Source: Desulfovibrionales bacterium (GTDB lineage: Bacteria; Desulfobacterota; Desulfovibrionia; Desulfovibrionales; Desulfonatronaceae). Taken from it: a DNA stretch of 37,543 nucleotides. The notes beneath the pieces were generated by a model, which was not told the origin of the DNA, made no database searches, and saw only the letters and a list, made by a program, of their open reading frames with translations. Positions 8,584-16,801 of this stretch are shown piece by piece; position 1 is the stretch's first letter; every line of letters begins with the position of its first letter. The translations under genes and the position numbers were made by a program. Location: NCBI GenBank assembly GCA_007693505.1, contig REDL01000031.1, forward strand, positions 1-37,543, in the 5' to 3' direction.

Positions 8584-8615
8584 CTCCTGCCAAGCCCCTC
8601 CAGGCCCCCTGCCAG

Positions 8616-9821
8616 ATGCTCTTGTATCTTCACATCCCGTTTTGTCGGAGCAAGTGCGGCTACTGCTCGTTTTTTTCCATTCCCAACCCCGCGGCGGCCG
8701 ACCTGGACGCCTACCTGGGCGCCCTTGAGGCCGAAATCGCTCTCTGGGGGACACGGCTGGACCGGACCGGGGTTCAGCGGCCCATATCCTCCGTGTACAT
8801 CGGCGGCGGCACGCCAAGCCTTCTTTCCCTGGCCCAGGTGGAACGCGTGGCCACGACCTTGTCCCGGAGCTTCAAGCTGAATCCCTCCCTGGAATGGAGC
8901 ATGGAAGCCAATCCGGATTCCGCGGCGGATCTGGAATTTCTGCGCGGGCTGCTCACCCTGGGCGTGAACCGGCTCAGTCTGGGATTGCAAAGCCTGGACA
9001 ACGCCAAGCTGGAGGTGCTCGGACGCCGACATCAGGCCTCCCAGGGCGTCCGGATGGTGGAGACGGCCCGCAAGGCCGGTTTTGGAAACATCAGCGTGGA
9101 CCTGATCTGGGGACTACCCGGACAACGAGCCCTGGAATGGCTGCGCGAGCTGGAAACCGTTGTCAAGCTCCAGCCCCAACACATCTCCTGCTACGGCCTG
9201 ACTCTGGAAGAACAAACACCCCTGGCCCAGGCTGAAGCCGCTGGCCGGGTTCTCCTGCCACCCGAGTCCGAGCAGGCCAAGATGTTCCTGCACGGTGCCG
9301 AGCTGCTGGAGGCAAACGGATATCTGCAGTACGAAATCTCCAATTTCAGTCGGATGGGCTTCACCTGCCGCCACAACCAGGGCTACTGGCAATCCCAAAG
9401 CTACCTTGGGCTGGGAGCCGGAGCGGTCTCCACCCTGGGCGGTATGCGTTGGGAAAATCCCAAGAACCTCCAAGTGTATGCCAAGCAGGTCCGCAAGGGG
9501 GATATCGGTGGATCGCCCAGAGCCCTCTCACCCGCGGACAAGGCCAAAGAGCTGGTCATGCTCTCCCTGCGCACCACACAAGGGCTGGACCTGCAGGTCT
9601 ATCAGCAGCATACCGGCCAAAACTTCCTGAGACAGCACCGCAGCCTGGTCCAGGTGCTGCGCCAGAACGATCTGATCCGGATCCATTCCGGCCTGCTGCG
9701 CCTGACCAGATCCGGGATGCTGGTCAGCAATACCATTCTGGAACGATTTCTCCAGGAAATTCCCGACAACCTCCCGGACAACGAAAATCATCCAACCACC
9801 ACAACGGCGTCCAAATCGTAA
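8616..9821 (+). CDS. hemW: Radical SAM heme chaperone HemW
   Basis: HemW-type radical SAM protein, related to HemN but thought to deliver heme rather than act as coproporphyrinogen dehydrogenase. The 401-residue protein begins MLLYLHIPFC; its cluster motif is C10-x3-C14-x2-C17 followed by SFF. Conserved HemW signatures include SVYIGGGTPSLL, EANPDS, GVNRLSLGLQSLDN and NISVDLIWGLPGQ. The C-terminal part (about 260-375), with RHNQGYW and LGLGAGAVSTLGG, is the HemN_C-type region. It lies 32 bp after queH on the same strand. No strong ribosome binding site precedes the ATG, so coupling to queH is possible. Confidence 0.9.
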   Translation: MLLYLHIPFCRSKCGYCSFFSIPNPAAADLDAYLGALEAEIALWGTRLDRTGVQRPISSVYIGGGTPSLLSLAQVERVATTLSRSFKLNPSLEWSMEANPDSAADLEFLRGLLTLGVNRLSLGLQSLDNAKLEVLGRRHQASQGVRMVETARKAGFGNISVDLIWGLPGQRALEWLRELETVVKLQPQHISCYGLTLEEQTPLAQAEAAGRVLLPPESEQAKMFLHGAELLEANGYLQYEISNFSRMGFTCRHNQGYWQSQSYLGLGAGAVSTLGGMRWENPKNLQVYAKQVRKGDIGGSPRALSPADKAKELVMLSLRTTQGLDLQVYQQHTGQNFLRQHRSLVQVLRQNDLIRIHSGLLRLTRSGMLVSNTILERFLQEIPDNLPDNENHPTTTTASKS

Positions 9822-9964
9822 GCGAAATCGATGCAATCCAACATAATCATGGCATGATGGAAATAACGGCTTCAATGTCGATGGTGATTTCGAAGGCGAT
9901 GTTGATTGGGATGTCGCCTGCGCACATTTTTATTCATCCTGCCTTTTGAACACGGATCATTCCC

Positions 9965-10906
9965 ATGCAAACCTGGTATCTCTTTTCCCTTACGGCCTTG
10001 TTGCTCCTGGGCGGGCAGCGTTTTTTGTACAAGGTTGCGGCAGCCAAGAACTGCCCCACCTTCCTGACCACCTTCTGCTTCATGGTCACCGTGGCCGTGC
10101 TCAGCTCAGGCCTGCTGATCCTGCGCCCGCCGGTCATTCCCAGCATGCTTTTCCTGGTCCTGATCTCCTTGGCCAACAGCCTGACCTTTGTCATCGCCAC
10201 CCTGGCCCATATCCAGGCCCTGAAGCACATGCCAGCCACCGTGGCCTATCCCCTGATCCGGATGAACATCGTGCTGGTGGTCTGCTTTGCCGTGCTCTTT
10301 CTCCAGGAGCGGCTGGCCCCCATGCAGACCCTGGGCATCCTGCTTTCCTTCGCCACCATCTGGGTGCTGGCCCGGGACAGCGCTCCGGACAGCGAGGTCC
10401 GGGCCAAGATCAAGGGGCTGCCGTTGGTTTTCCTGGCCATGCTGGCCGGGGCCCTCTCGGCCATCAGCTCCAAATACGCAGCCGAGCACACGGACCTCCT
10501 GGCCTTCATCGCCCTGTCCTACATTTTCTCCACCCTGTTTACCCTGGCCCCGAAACTGGGTGCCATGGCCAGGAGCCTGATGGGGGGGCAAAGCCCGGGT
10601 CAGGCCCAGGGCGCCTCCGGCCAGGCCATCCCCGGAGAGGAAATCCAGACGACAATCCAGGACCAAACCCCGCGCAGACAGGCCGTGATCATCGGCCTGG
10701 CCATGGGCTTGCTCAACCTGGCGGGTTTCTACCTGTTTCTGAAAGCCTTGGCCCTGGGGCCCCTGTCCATCGTTGCCTCGGTCAACGGCATGCACTTCCT
10801 GGTGGCCGTGGTCCTGTCCGTAATCATTTTCCGGGAAAAACTGACCCCGAATCGGCTGCTGGGGCTGTTCCTGGCGATTCTGGCCATCGTGTTGCTGCAT
10901 GGGTAA
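9965..10906 (+). CDS. EamA/DMT-superfamily transporter
   Basis: An integral membrane protein of 313 residues with nine or ten hydrophobic helices in two repeated halves, as in drug/metabolite transporters of the EamA type. The first half has the ATVAYPLIRMNIVLV motif near the domain boundary and the second half has GPLSIVASVNGMHFLVAVVLS at the matching position, showing the internal duplication. A hydrophilic loop of about 40 residues (about 200-240) separates helices in the middle, longer than usual. The substrate cannot be inferred. It converges on a second EamA gene 58 bp away. The 142 bp upstream contain no identifiable promoter. Confidence 0.85.
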   Translation: MQTWYLFSLTALLLLGGQRFLYKVAAAKNCPTFLTTFCFMVTVAVLSSGLLILRPPVIPSMLFLVLISLANSLTFVIATLAHIQALKHMPATVAYPLIRMNIVLVVCFAVLFLQERLAPMQTLGILLSFATIWVLARDSAPDSEVRAKIKGLPLVFLAMLAGALSAISSKYAAEHTDLLAFIALSYIFSTLFTLAPKLGAMARSLMGGQSPGQAQGASGQAIPGEEIQTTIQDQTPRRQAVIIGLAMGLLNLAGFYLFLKALALGPLSIVASVNGMHFLVAVVLSVIIFREKLTPNRLLGLFLAILAIVLLHG

Positions 10907-10964
10907 GCGGGGCCATGCTTTTTCCGGTACCAGACTAAAGGCACCCAACGGGCCACCACGCAAC

Positions 10965-11936
10965 TTACCCCTCGTCGGACTCTCCTTCGGCAAGCGGCTG
11001 GGGCGGAATCGAATCCTTTTGCATGCTCGAAGCGATGCTCAGGGCGGTCACCGTGCACACGATCAGGGCCATACCCAAGATCTGGATTGCACCCAGGCTT
11101 TCATTCAGAACCACGACGCCGAAGAGCGACGCAGTCACCGGTTCGACCATGGCCACGATCGAGGCAACGGCCGGAGCCGTGTGGTTCAGGCCGACGATAT
11201 AGAAAATGAATGACAGCCCCGCCCCAAACACCCCCAAGAAAATAAACAGAGGCCAGCTTGGCGTGTTCAGTACGGCCAGAGCCTGGTCGGCATCGCTGAG
11301 CGTGAAAAGGATGATGGCCAGGACCGCGAAGGCGATCACGAGAATGGCCTGCGGGCTGCCGTTGGGCGCCGCGAACTTGAAGCCAAAAATGAATACCGCA
11401 TAGGACAGCCCGGCCAGGAGGCCGGCACCGGCGGCGATGGGCGTAACGTCACCGGCTCCGATTTCGTAGATCCCGGTCAGTAGCACCACGCCCAGCATGA
11501 CGATCGCGATGGCGACCAATTTGAACAGGGAGGGTTTTTCCAGCTTCAATGCAAAGGACACAAGATAGACGAATACCGGCGCACAGTACATCAAGGTTGC
11601 CGCCACCGCGACACTGCCCTCGGCAATGCTCAAGAAATAGAAGGAAAAGTTTCCGGCGACCCCCACACCGGCAATCACCGACCAGAACCAAAGCCGGCCG
11701 CTGGCCAACCCACTGCCTTGCGGACGCACCACAAGCCAGCCCAGCACGAAAAGCAACCCGATAGCACCACGGTAGAACGACACGACAACCGGATCCCAGC
11801 CCTGGCCCGTGAGAATTCCGCCTATCCCGCCTGACAACCCCCAGAAAAACGCCGCAAGGGCGACGAACAGGGTGCTCAACCCCGCCAGTTTCAGGGGTGA
11901 AACCGACCCGGTCCGGTTCGGCGATCTCTCGGCCAT
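10965..11936 (-). CDS. EamA/DMT-superfamily transporter
   Basis: A 323-residue membrane protein with ten predicted helices in two EamA repeats. Markers include FFWGLSGGIGGIL in helix 1, VSFYRGAIGLLFVLGW in helix 2, LMYCAPVFVYLVSFALKLEKP in the first half and VASIVAMVEPVTASLFGVVVLNESL in the second half. The pattern is that of inner-membrane exporters of amino acids or metabolites; the substrate is unknown. It is convergent with, and not closely similar to, the DMT gene at 9965-10906. The hydrophilic ends (about 12 residues N-terminal, 22 residues C-terminal) carry no motif. A 259-bp gap, without recognisable genes, separates it from the next gene upstream. Confidence 0.88.
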   Translation of the reverse strand: MAERSPNRTGSVSPLKLAGLSTLFVALAAFFWGLSGGIGGILTGQGWDPVVVSFYRGAIGLLFVLGWLVVRPQGSGLASGRLWFWSVIAGVGVAGNFSFYFLSIAEGSVAVAATLMYCAPVFVYLVSFALKLEKPSLFKLVAIAIVMLGVVLLTGIYEIGAGDVTPIAAGAGLLAGLSYAVFIFGFKFAAPNGSPQAILVIAFAVLAIILFTLSDADQALAVLNTPSWPLFIFLGVFGAGLSFIFYIVGLNHTAPAVASIVAMVEPVTASLFGVVVLNESLGAIQILGMALIVCTVTALSIASSMQKDSIPPQPLAEGESDEG

Positions 11937-12195
11937 CCACTATCCCCCTTCGATGCAATTCAATCCGAATTCCAGTCCAAATCGAAATCGAAAAAAGCCT
12001 TCTCAATTTGCCCACAATAACGGACGGGCCTCCCACTTCCACGGACATGAGTGACATCGCGCCCGTATTGAAAAACAGGCCACTCCAGCACGACATGACC
12101 GTCATGCAGACCGGGCACGGAAATCCAGGGAATAACTGCGATCTTGATTTCGATCTCGCGCTGGATATCCGCGCCCTATTCGCTGCACGTCGAAA

Positions 12196-12759
12196 TTACA
12201 ACCCGGCCAGTTCAAGCCCGATCAGCAGCAGCACCAGCAGAACAGCCACGGGAACCACCACCAGCCAGTCATTGACCTTGAACAATCGGGGCAGAGTCAG
12301 ATCGCCAAAATCGCCCTTGGCCAGAATGCCGCCCCTGAGTTTCGGGTAAAGCGCGGCAAACAGGCCGCTGCCGATGATGATCCCGGCCAGCCCACCCACC
12401 AGGGCGTCCAGGTAGCCGTTGCCGATGGCCCCGGCAATTGTGCCTGGGCAATAACCCAGCACGGCAAAACCTACGCCAAAGATCAGCCCGCCGATCACGT
12501 TCATACCCAGCGACCCGGATTTGATGGACAGCGTGACCCACCCCCGGGCCTTCATGAAATAGATACCCAGCATGCCGGTCACCACCGCCGAAAGCATGAT
12601 CTTCACCACTGTGAAATCCGTGAGCAGCAGCTGGCCAAGAATCACGTCATATTTGGTGGCCCCGCCTTTGTGCAGCAAAAACCCGAAAATGATCCCGAAC
12701 AACAGACCCCAGCCCAGGGGCGCTCTTTTTGCATTTTGCTCCGCCCGCATCACCGTCAC
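12196..12759 (-). CDS. YeeE/YedE-family sulfur transporter half (pair A, C-terminal type)
   Basis: A 187-residue membrane protein with about five helices, homologous to one half of YeeE/YedE (TsuA-type) thiosulfate transporters. It carries the half-site motif LGYCPGT with Cys104, matching a cysteine that in TsuA lines the sulfur path. The start codon is GTG at 12759, overlapping the stop of the upstream half gene in a GTGA tetramer, so the two halves are probably translationally coupled and assemble together. An in-frame ATG at 12750 is an alternative start. With the upstream gene it makes a complete two-gene transporter. It is the last gene of the minus-strand sulfur module. Substrate (thiosulfate, polysulfide or another sulfur species) is inferred from family and context. 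Confidence 0.85.
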   Translation of the reverse strand: MTVMRAEQNAKRAPLGWGLLFGIIFGFLLHKGGATKYDVILGQLLLTDFTVVKIMLSAVVTGMLGIYFMKARGWVTLSIKSGSLGMNVIGGLIFGVGFAVLGYCPGTIAGAIGNGYLDALVGGLAGIIIGSGLFAALYPKLRGGILAKGDFGDLTLPRLFKVNDWLVVVPVAVLLVLLLIGLELAGL

Positions 12760-13280
12760 CCCCCGCCGATGACATTAAAGATGAACTTGGCGGTCAGAAT
12801 CCCGCCGACAAAAAAGCACAGCGCGGAAATCCAGCTGGACACGGCCAACTGAAGGGAACCGCTGATGCCGTGGCCACTGGTGCAACCGTTGGCCCAGCGC
12901 GCGCCAAAGCCCATGGCAATGCCGCCCAAAAGCGCCACCAGCAGGCGTGGCAGAACATTATCGCCAAACGTTGCCGCCCAGCGATCCGGCACCCATTGTC
13001 CCTGAAAATCACCGGACAACAGCGCCGACAGCAGCGCTCCGCAGACGATGCCCAGCACCAGCATGCCCTGCCAGCCCCAGGTCAGCTTGATTTCCTGATA
13101 ATAGCGCATGTTTTCGACCCGCGCTCCCCGCACCAGCCGCTCCAGCAGACCGCTGGTGCGGGCAAATGTGGTGGAGCAGGCCAAAGGCTGCCTGGAAATG
13201 AGAAAAGTCAGCCAGCTCAACACGCCGATCCCGACCCCCACGATGTAGGGCGACCAGCGCACTTCGGTCAAAAATTCCAT
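12756..13280 (-). CDS. YeeE/YedE-family sulfur transporter half (pair A, N-terminal type)
   Basis: N-terminal-type half of a split YeeE/YedE transporter, 174 residues. I start at ATG 13280, preceded by AGAGGA; the 29 upstream in-frame codons overlap the preceding gene and look spurious. Two conserved cysteines are visible. Cys35 lies in PLACSTTFAR, at the position of the first pore cysteine of TsuA-type proteins. Cys133 lies in the motif ANGCTSGHGISG. The partner half with LGYCPGT overlaps its 3' end. It starts 58 bp after the persulfide dioxygenase-rhodanese gene, consistent with one operon linking sulfur import with persulfide handling. Confidence 0.87.
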   Translation of the reverse strand: MEFLTEVRWSPYIVGVGIGVLSWLTFLISRQPLACSTTFARTSGLLERLVRGARVENMRYYQEIKLTWGWQGMLVLGIVCGALLSALLSGDFQGQWVPDRWAATFGDNVLPRLLVALLGGIAMGFGARWANGCTSGHGISGSLQLAVSSWISALCFFVGGILTAKFIFNVIGGG

Positions 13281-13338
13281 AAAATCCTCTCCATGGTTCC
13301 CGTCACTGTGTTTCCTGGTCCCGCTCCTCTGTCGACCA

Positions 13339-14742
13339 TCACAAACCCTGCGAATTTTCGCAGGCACGGCACTGTTTGGCGTAGCCGGCGGCGCTGTAGC
13401 CCGTCATGCCGCCCGCCACATTGGTGACGTCCTCAAAGCCCTGCCGCAGCAGGATGCTTGCCGCAAGGCTGGAGCGAATGCCGGAGCTGCAGATCACCAC
13501 CGTCGGAAGGTCCTTGCGCAGTTCCGACCAGCGATCGCGCAGGTCAGCCACCGGGATGTTCACCGCTCCCTGGATGTGGCTGTTGGCAAATTCGTTCGGG
13601 GCGCGCACATCCACCAATTGCAGGGCTGGTGCCGTACACATCCGGCCATGCAAAACCTCTTCGGAGATCTGCGGCACGCTCCGCGAGGCCAGTCCGGTCA
13701 CTGCCCAGCCCGGCATGCCGCCCTTGAGATACCCGACAACCCGGTCCACCCCCACTCGCCGGACCCAAAGGTTGGCCTCCACGGCTTGCTGATACCCCTC
13801 GGCCACCAGCAGAATGTCCTTGTCCGTGGGCAGCACCCATCCGGCAAAGGTGGGGAAATTGCCGTTGAGATCCAGGTGCCAGGCATTGGGGATATGCTGC
13901 CCGCCAAACGCATGATAGCCGCGCACATCCAGCACCAACACTCCGGGGTCGGCCACCCGCTCCCTGAACTGTCGGGCATCCAGTTCCACAAGACCAGGCA
14001 ACTCGGCAACCCGGCGTGGCCCTTTGCGGTTGATGTCGCTGCAGCGGCTGAAGTGATCCGGCGCCTCCGGCATGTTTTCCGTCAGGGACTTGATGAACGC
14101 GGCCTTGTCCGTATGCTGCAACGCGGCATTGAAGGCGCGCTCGTAGCCGATGGTACTTGTCTGCTTCGCGCCCATGGACCGGCCGCACAGCGATCCCGCG
14201 CCATGCGCCGGATAGACCTCGCAATAGTCCGGCAGCGTGAGCAGCTTGTCGTGCAGGCTGTGGTACAGCTTTGAAGCCAGTTCCTGGGCCGTATTCGGAA
14301 ACAGATCCGGCCGCCCGACATCGCCGACGAACAGGGTATCGCCGACAAAAACGCCGACAGGGCTCTCGGAGCGCGAGGTGTCCTTCACCACATAGCTCAG
14401 ATGCTCGGGCGTATGTCCCGGCGTTTCCAGCACCTCCAGGCGCATGTCCTCCAGCTCGATCACGTCACCCTCCACAAGCGGCTCATGGGCAAAGGTGCAC
14501 TGCGCCGATTTGGCCACATAAATTTTCGCGCCAGTTTGGGCCGCCAGATCCATGTGCCCGGAAATGAAGTCCGCGTGCAGATGGGTTTGCAGAATATGGG
14601 TGATCGTCACGCCCATCGCCCGCGCGGCCTGGATGTAGACCTCCACGTCGCGCTGCGGATCAATAACCGCGCAGCTCTTGCTGCCGGCCAGAATGTAGGA
14701 GCTGTGGGCGATCTTTTCGACAAAAAAATGTTTCAACAGCAT
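13339..14742 (-). CDS. CstB-like persulfide dioxygenase/double rhodanese
   Basis: A 467-residue three-domain protein. Residues 1-240 form a metallo-beta-lactamase fold of the ETHE1 type with THLHADFISGH (His54, His56, Asp58), His110, Asp135 and His180; His110 and Asp135 with His54 are the expected iron ligands. Residues 250-350 are a rhodanese-like domain lacking the active-site cysteine (VAEGYQQA in the loop). Residues 360-455 are a second rhodanese with Cys418 in the loop CSSGIRS. The same order occurs in staphylococcal CstB, which oxidises persulfide to thiosulfate. A good ribosome binding site (AAGGAAGG) precedes ATG 14742. Lying between two YeeE/YedE pairs, it probably processes imported or endogenous persulfide. 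The dioxygenase needs O2, notable in a presumed anaerobe. Confidence 0.9.
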   Translation of the reverse strand: MLLKHFFVEKIAHSSYILAGSKSCAVIDPQRDVEVYIQAARAMGVTITHILQTHLHADFISGHMDLAAQTGAKIYVAKSAQCTFAHEPLVEGDVIELEDMRLEVLETPGHTPEHLSYVVKDTSRSESPVGVFVGDTLFVGDVGRPDLFPNTAQELASKLYHSLHDKLLTLPDYCEVYPAHGAGSLCGRSMGAKQTSTIGYERAFNAALQHTDKAAFIKSLTENMPEAPDHFSRCSDINRKGPRRVAELPGLVELDARQFRERVADPGVLVLDVRGYHAFGGQHIPNAWHLDLNGNFPTFAGWVLPTDKDILLVAEGYQQAVEANLWVRRVGVDRVVGYLKGGMPGWAVTGLASRSVPQISEEVLHGRMCTAPALQLVDVRAPNEFANSHIQGAVNIPVADLRDRWSELRKDLPTVVICSSGIRSSLAASILLRQGFEDVTNVAGGMTGYSAAGYAKQCRACENSQGL

Positions 14743-15104
14743 ACGTTCCTTCCTTGAAATTGGGATGATGATTTACTGAAAGAAGACACAGACGGTGAGA
14801 CCACCAGCAGAACGAGCTGCCTCATGCCCCTGCCGGCGCGATGTTGGCCAATGAGGCAACGGGGCCGGCCAACAAAAAGCGCATCACGGAGATCCGGCAG
14901 GGCGGCAGGGCGATGGGACTGGGGGTGCGGACCGCTTGTGTTGTTTTCAGGGTCGGTGTGTGTTGAGAATTTTGGGGTGGGACCGGGGCACCAAACAGTG
15001 ATATAATCCAAAACAGACGGTTGTCGAGACGGAGCAGCTTAACTTCACGCTGACTCTTGTAGCTGCTCAAGAATTTCGGGCAAACTCCCCTGAGCACCCG
15101 TCAT

Positions 15105-15131
15105 GCCGGATGCGGCTATCGCCTTATCCGG
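15105..15131 (+). repeat. REP-like hairpin
   Basis: The stem CCGGAT/ATCCGG (15106-15111 with 15126-15131) is followed, after a two-base mismatch, by GGC/GCC around a TATC loop. The order of stem, bulge and inner stem is that of enterobacterial REP/PU elements, and the outer sequence is nearly that of the E. coli type. Its presence in a non-enteric genome is notable. Confidence 0.6.
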
Positions 15132-15175
15132 TCTGTCAGGAGTCCCGAAACCACGGCAGCAACGGTTTTGTGTAG

Positions 15176-15198
15176 CCGGACAAACGAAGCGTATCCGG
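15176..15198 (-). repeat. Second, divergent REP-like hairpin in opposite orientation
   Basis: CCGGA (15176-15180) pairs with TCCGG (15194-15198). On the minus strand it starts CCGGATACG and resembles the element 45 bp to the left with a degenerate inner stem. Two head-to-head copies would be a BIME-like arrangement. The match is weaker than for the first copy. Confidence 0.4.
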
Positions 15199-15298
15199 TG
15201 CCTGCCTGCCCTGGGTGATTAAGCAGTTACCAGGATTACTGTCTTCCGCCTTCTTTCCATGCGTCTTTTTGCTTCTGCACCGTTTTTTTTCTGGAGCA

Positions 15299-15826
15299 TC
15301 AGAGATTGTGTTTCTCAAAAAAACGAAAGAGAAAGCCCGCACCCACCGCAAGAGCAAGAATCACGAACCAGTGATTGACCCCCAGCATGTCGGCCACGGA
15401 AATCGGGCCATAATTCCCCATTGGCTGGATATGCTCTTGAACCATCGGATAGAGGAAGGCAAAAACAAGACCGCCGATCAGCATCCCCAGAATGGGCCAA
15501 ATAACATGGTAACGGCCTTCGGCCAGCGCGCCCAAGCTGGTTCCTGGGCAGTAGCCGATCAAGGCCCAGCCAACTCCAAAAAGCAAGCCCCCGATGATCT
15601 GCAACCCAAGGCTCAACGGCCGCGGATCAAAGCTGACCAGACCCAGATCCTTCAACAGGAAAATACCGATGGAGCCGACGACGATGGTCGTCAGCATAAA
15701 TTTGACAATGGTCATGTCCATCAGCCGCATGGCACCAACCTGCTTCTCATAGCGCAGTACTTCGGCCTGTTGCAAAAGCGCCCCAAAAAGTATTCCGGTA
15801 ATCAGACCAAATGCTAACGTCGTCAT
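15299..15826 (-). CDS. YeeE/YedE-family transporter half (pair B, C-terminal type)
   Basis: A 175-residue membrane protein, paralogous to the gene at 12196-12759. Start chosen at ATG 15826 behind AGGAGG; the longer frame to 16045 merely overlaps the upstream gene. Helices are continuous through the protein and the key motif IGYCPGT places Cys93 at the pore position. The start overlaps the upstream half gene in ATGA, so the two halves are likely made in equal amounts. C-terminal helix ends FRFFEKHNL. The 556-bp gap that follows separates it from the CstB-like gene, so it may or may not share that transcript. Confidence 0.87.
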   Translation of the reverse strand: MTTLAFGLITGILFGALLQQAEVLRYEKQVGAMRLMDMTIVKFMLTTIVVGSIGIFLLKDLGLVSFDPRPLSLGLQIIGGLLFGVGWALIGYCPGTSLGALAEGRYHVIWPILGMLIGGLVFAFLYPMVQEHIQPMGNYGPISVADMLGVNHWFVILALAVGAGFLFRFFEKHNL

Positions 15827-16353
15827 GACGACCTCCTGCCATAAAGAAAACGTGCCATGAAAATACCCCCGACAAAAAACATGACCAGAGCCAGAAAGCT
15901 GCTGACACCCAGTTGACTCACCCCACTTACACCGTGTCCGCTGGGGCACCCTCCAGCCATGCGCGCACCCACCATCAGCAGGATACCGCCGATAATGGAG
16001 TGACCGATCCGCAAACCGAGGCGATTGCCGAAGCGTTCGGCCCACATTGGTGGGAGCGGTTCGAGTTGAAAGGTTTTCGTGGCAATCGACGCCAGGAAGG
16101 CCCCAAGCGCAATGCCAATGACAAAAAGCAGTTGCCAGTCAGGAAAGGCCGCGCCAGTGAGAGAACCACCGCTTGCCTGGAAAAAAGCCAGGTGACTCAG
16201 ATCTATCCCTATCGAATTCGTGAGCCATGTCACCATGCGTGGAAAAGTTGTCGAGGTCCCGAAAAACTGTCCCGCAATGGCCACGCTGGCCACGAGCAAG
16301 AGGCCTGCCAGCCCCCCACAAATGTAAGGTTTCATCCATGCTCGACTTTTCAT
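15823..16353 (-). CDS. YeeE/YedE-family transporter half (pair B, N-terminal type)
   Basis: N-terminal-type half of the second split YeeE/YedE transporter, 176 residues, preceded by a strong AGGAGG. Cys136 in AGGCPSGHGVSG is conserved. The first pore cysteine seen in pair A (PLACSTTFAR) is replaced by threonine here: the matching segment is FFGTSTTFPR with Thr33. Loss of that cysteine suggests a different substrate or relay mechanism, an inference based on the known role of three cysteines in TsuA. It is the first gene of the minus-strand module, with a 448-bp gap upstream that must hold the promoter. Confidence 0.87.
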   Translation of the reverse strand: MKSRAWMKPYICGGLAGLLLVASVAIAGQFFGTSTTFPRMVTWLTNSIGIDLSHLAFFQASGGSLTGAAFPDWQLLFVIGIALGAFLASIATKTFQLEPLPPMWAERFGNRLGLRIGHSIIGGILLMVGARMAGGCPSGHGVSGVSQLGVSSFLALVMFFVGGIFMARFLYGRRSS

Positions 16354-16801
16354 TTCCGTTCCTCCTTGGCATGAGATTTACGTTTTACACATTTGGACAA
16401 TAGCCAATTATTTTCAACGACTCGTTGGCCAAAGTCGCCATTGACCCGCAAAAATTCCAATATCAACGAATGCTTTCCTATCCGCAGTGCACCGGCCCAT
16501 CTGCTTGAAGATCTGCAAGAAGGAGAAAAAAAGCTTTTGAATGTCTGAAGGCAGTTTCCTCAAGCCCTTTCGACCTTTCTCTCGACCAGGATTTTGTATT
16601 GCCTTTTGGTAATATTATAACTTTAACAGGGCAGGTATGCATGGTATCCTGCATTAAAAAAAAGATGAAGGGGCCACGACAAAGAGTAGACTATAAAAAA
16701 GGTGGATGTAAACGAAAGAGCTAAATTCCAATCCTGGCGAATATCCTTCGGTGGAATGCCGTCAGGATCTTTACCACTTGCACCGCATCGCGAAGCAGAT
16801 G
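16354..16801. other. Gene-free gap between RecQ fusion and sulfur module
   Basis: No supported gene. The region is more AT-rich than its surroundings. It must hold the promoter of the pair B transporter (minus strand). A small dyad, ATTTGG-acaatag-CCAAT, at 16391-16408 lies about 40 bp upstream of that start and could be an operator. The 3' end of the RecQ fusion (stop at 16802) has no clear intrinsic terminator; GCAGG/CCTGC around 16631-16652 lacks a T-run in the right direction. Confidence 0.55.

Larger units (their letters stand above)
14743..15298. other. Gene-free gap with REP-like hairpins
   Basis: This 556-bp interval lies between pair B of the YeeE/YedE genes and the CstB-like gene. 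I find no supported coding region; the frames at 14822-15097 and 14733-15011 (minus) have no recognisable domains. The promoter of the CstB-like gene should be at the left end. The gap holds two REP-like hairpins near 15105 and 15176 (separate entries) and an imperfect TTGGCC/GGCCAA dyad around 14845-14872. No operator of a known persulfide sensor could be recognised. Confidence 0.65.

Noticed and set aside
9822-9964. Low-complexity gat/tcg-rich stretch as a possible gene or array
   Set aside because: It has no regular period and no coding signal; similar short runs near 11970 and 12140 look like simple-sequence drift.
16631-16664. Terminator after the sulfur-module/RecQ gap
   Set aside because: GCAGG/CCTGC is followed by an A-run on the plus strand and has T's only before it on the minus strand, the wrong order for an intrinsic terminator.
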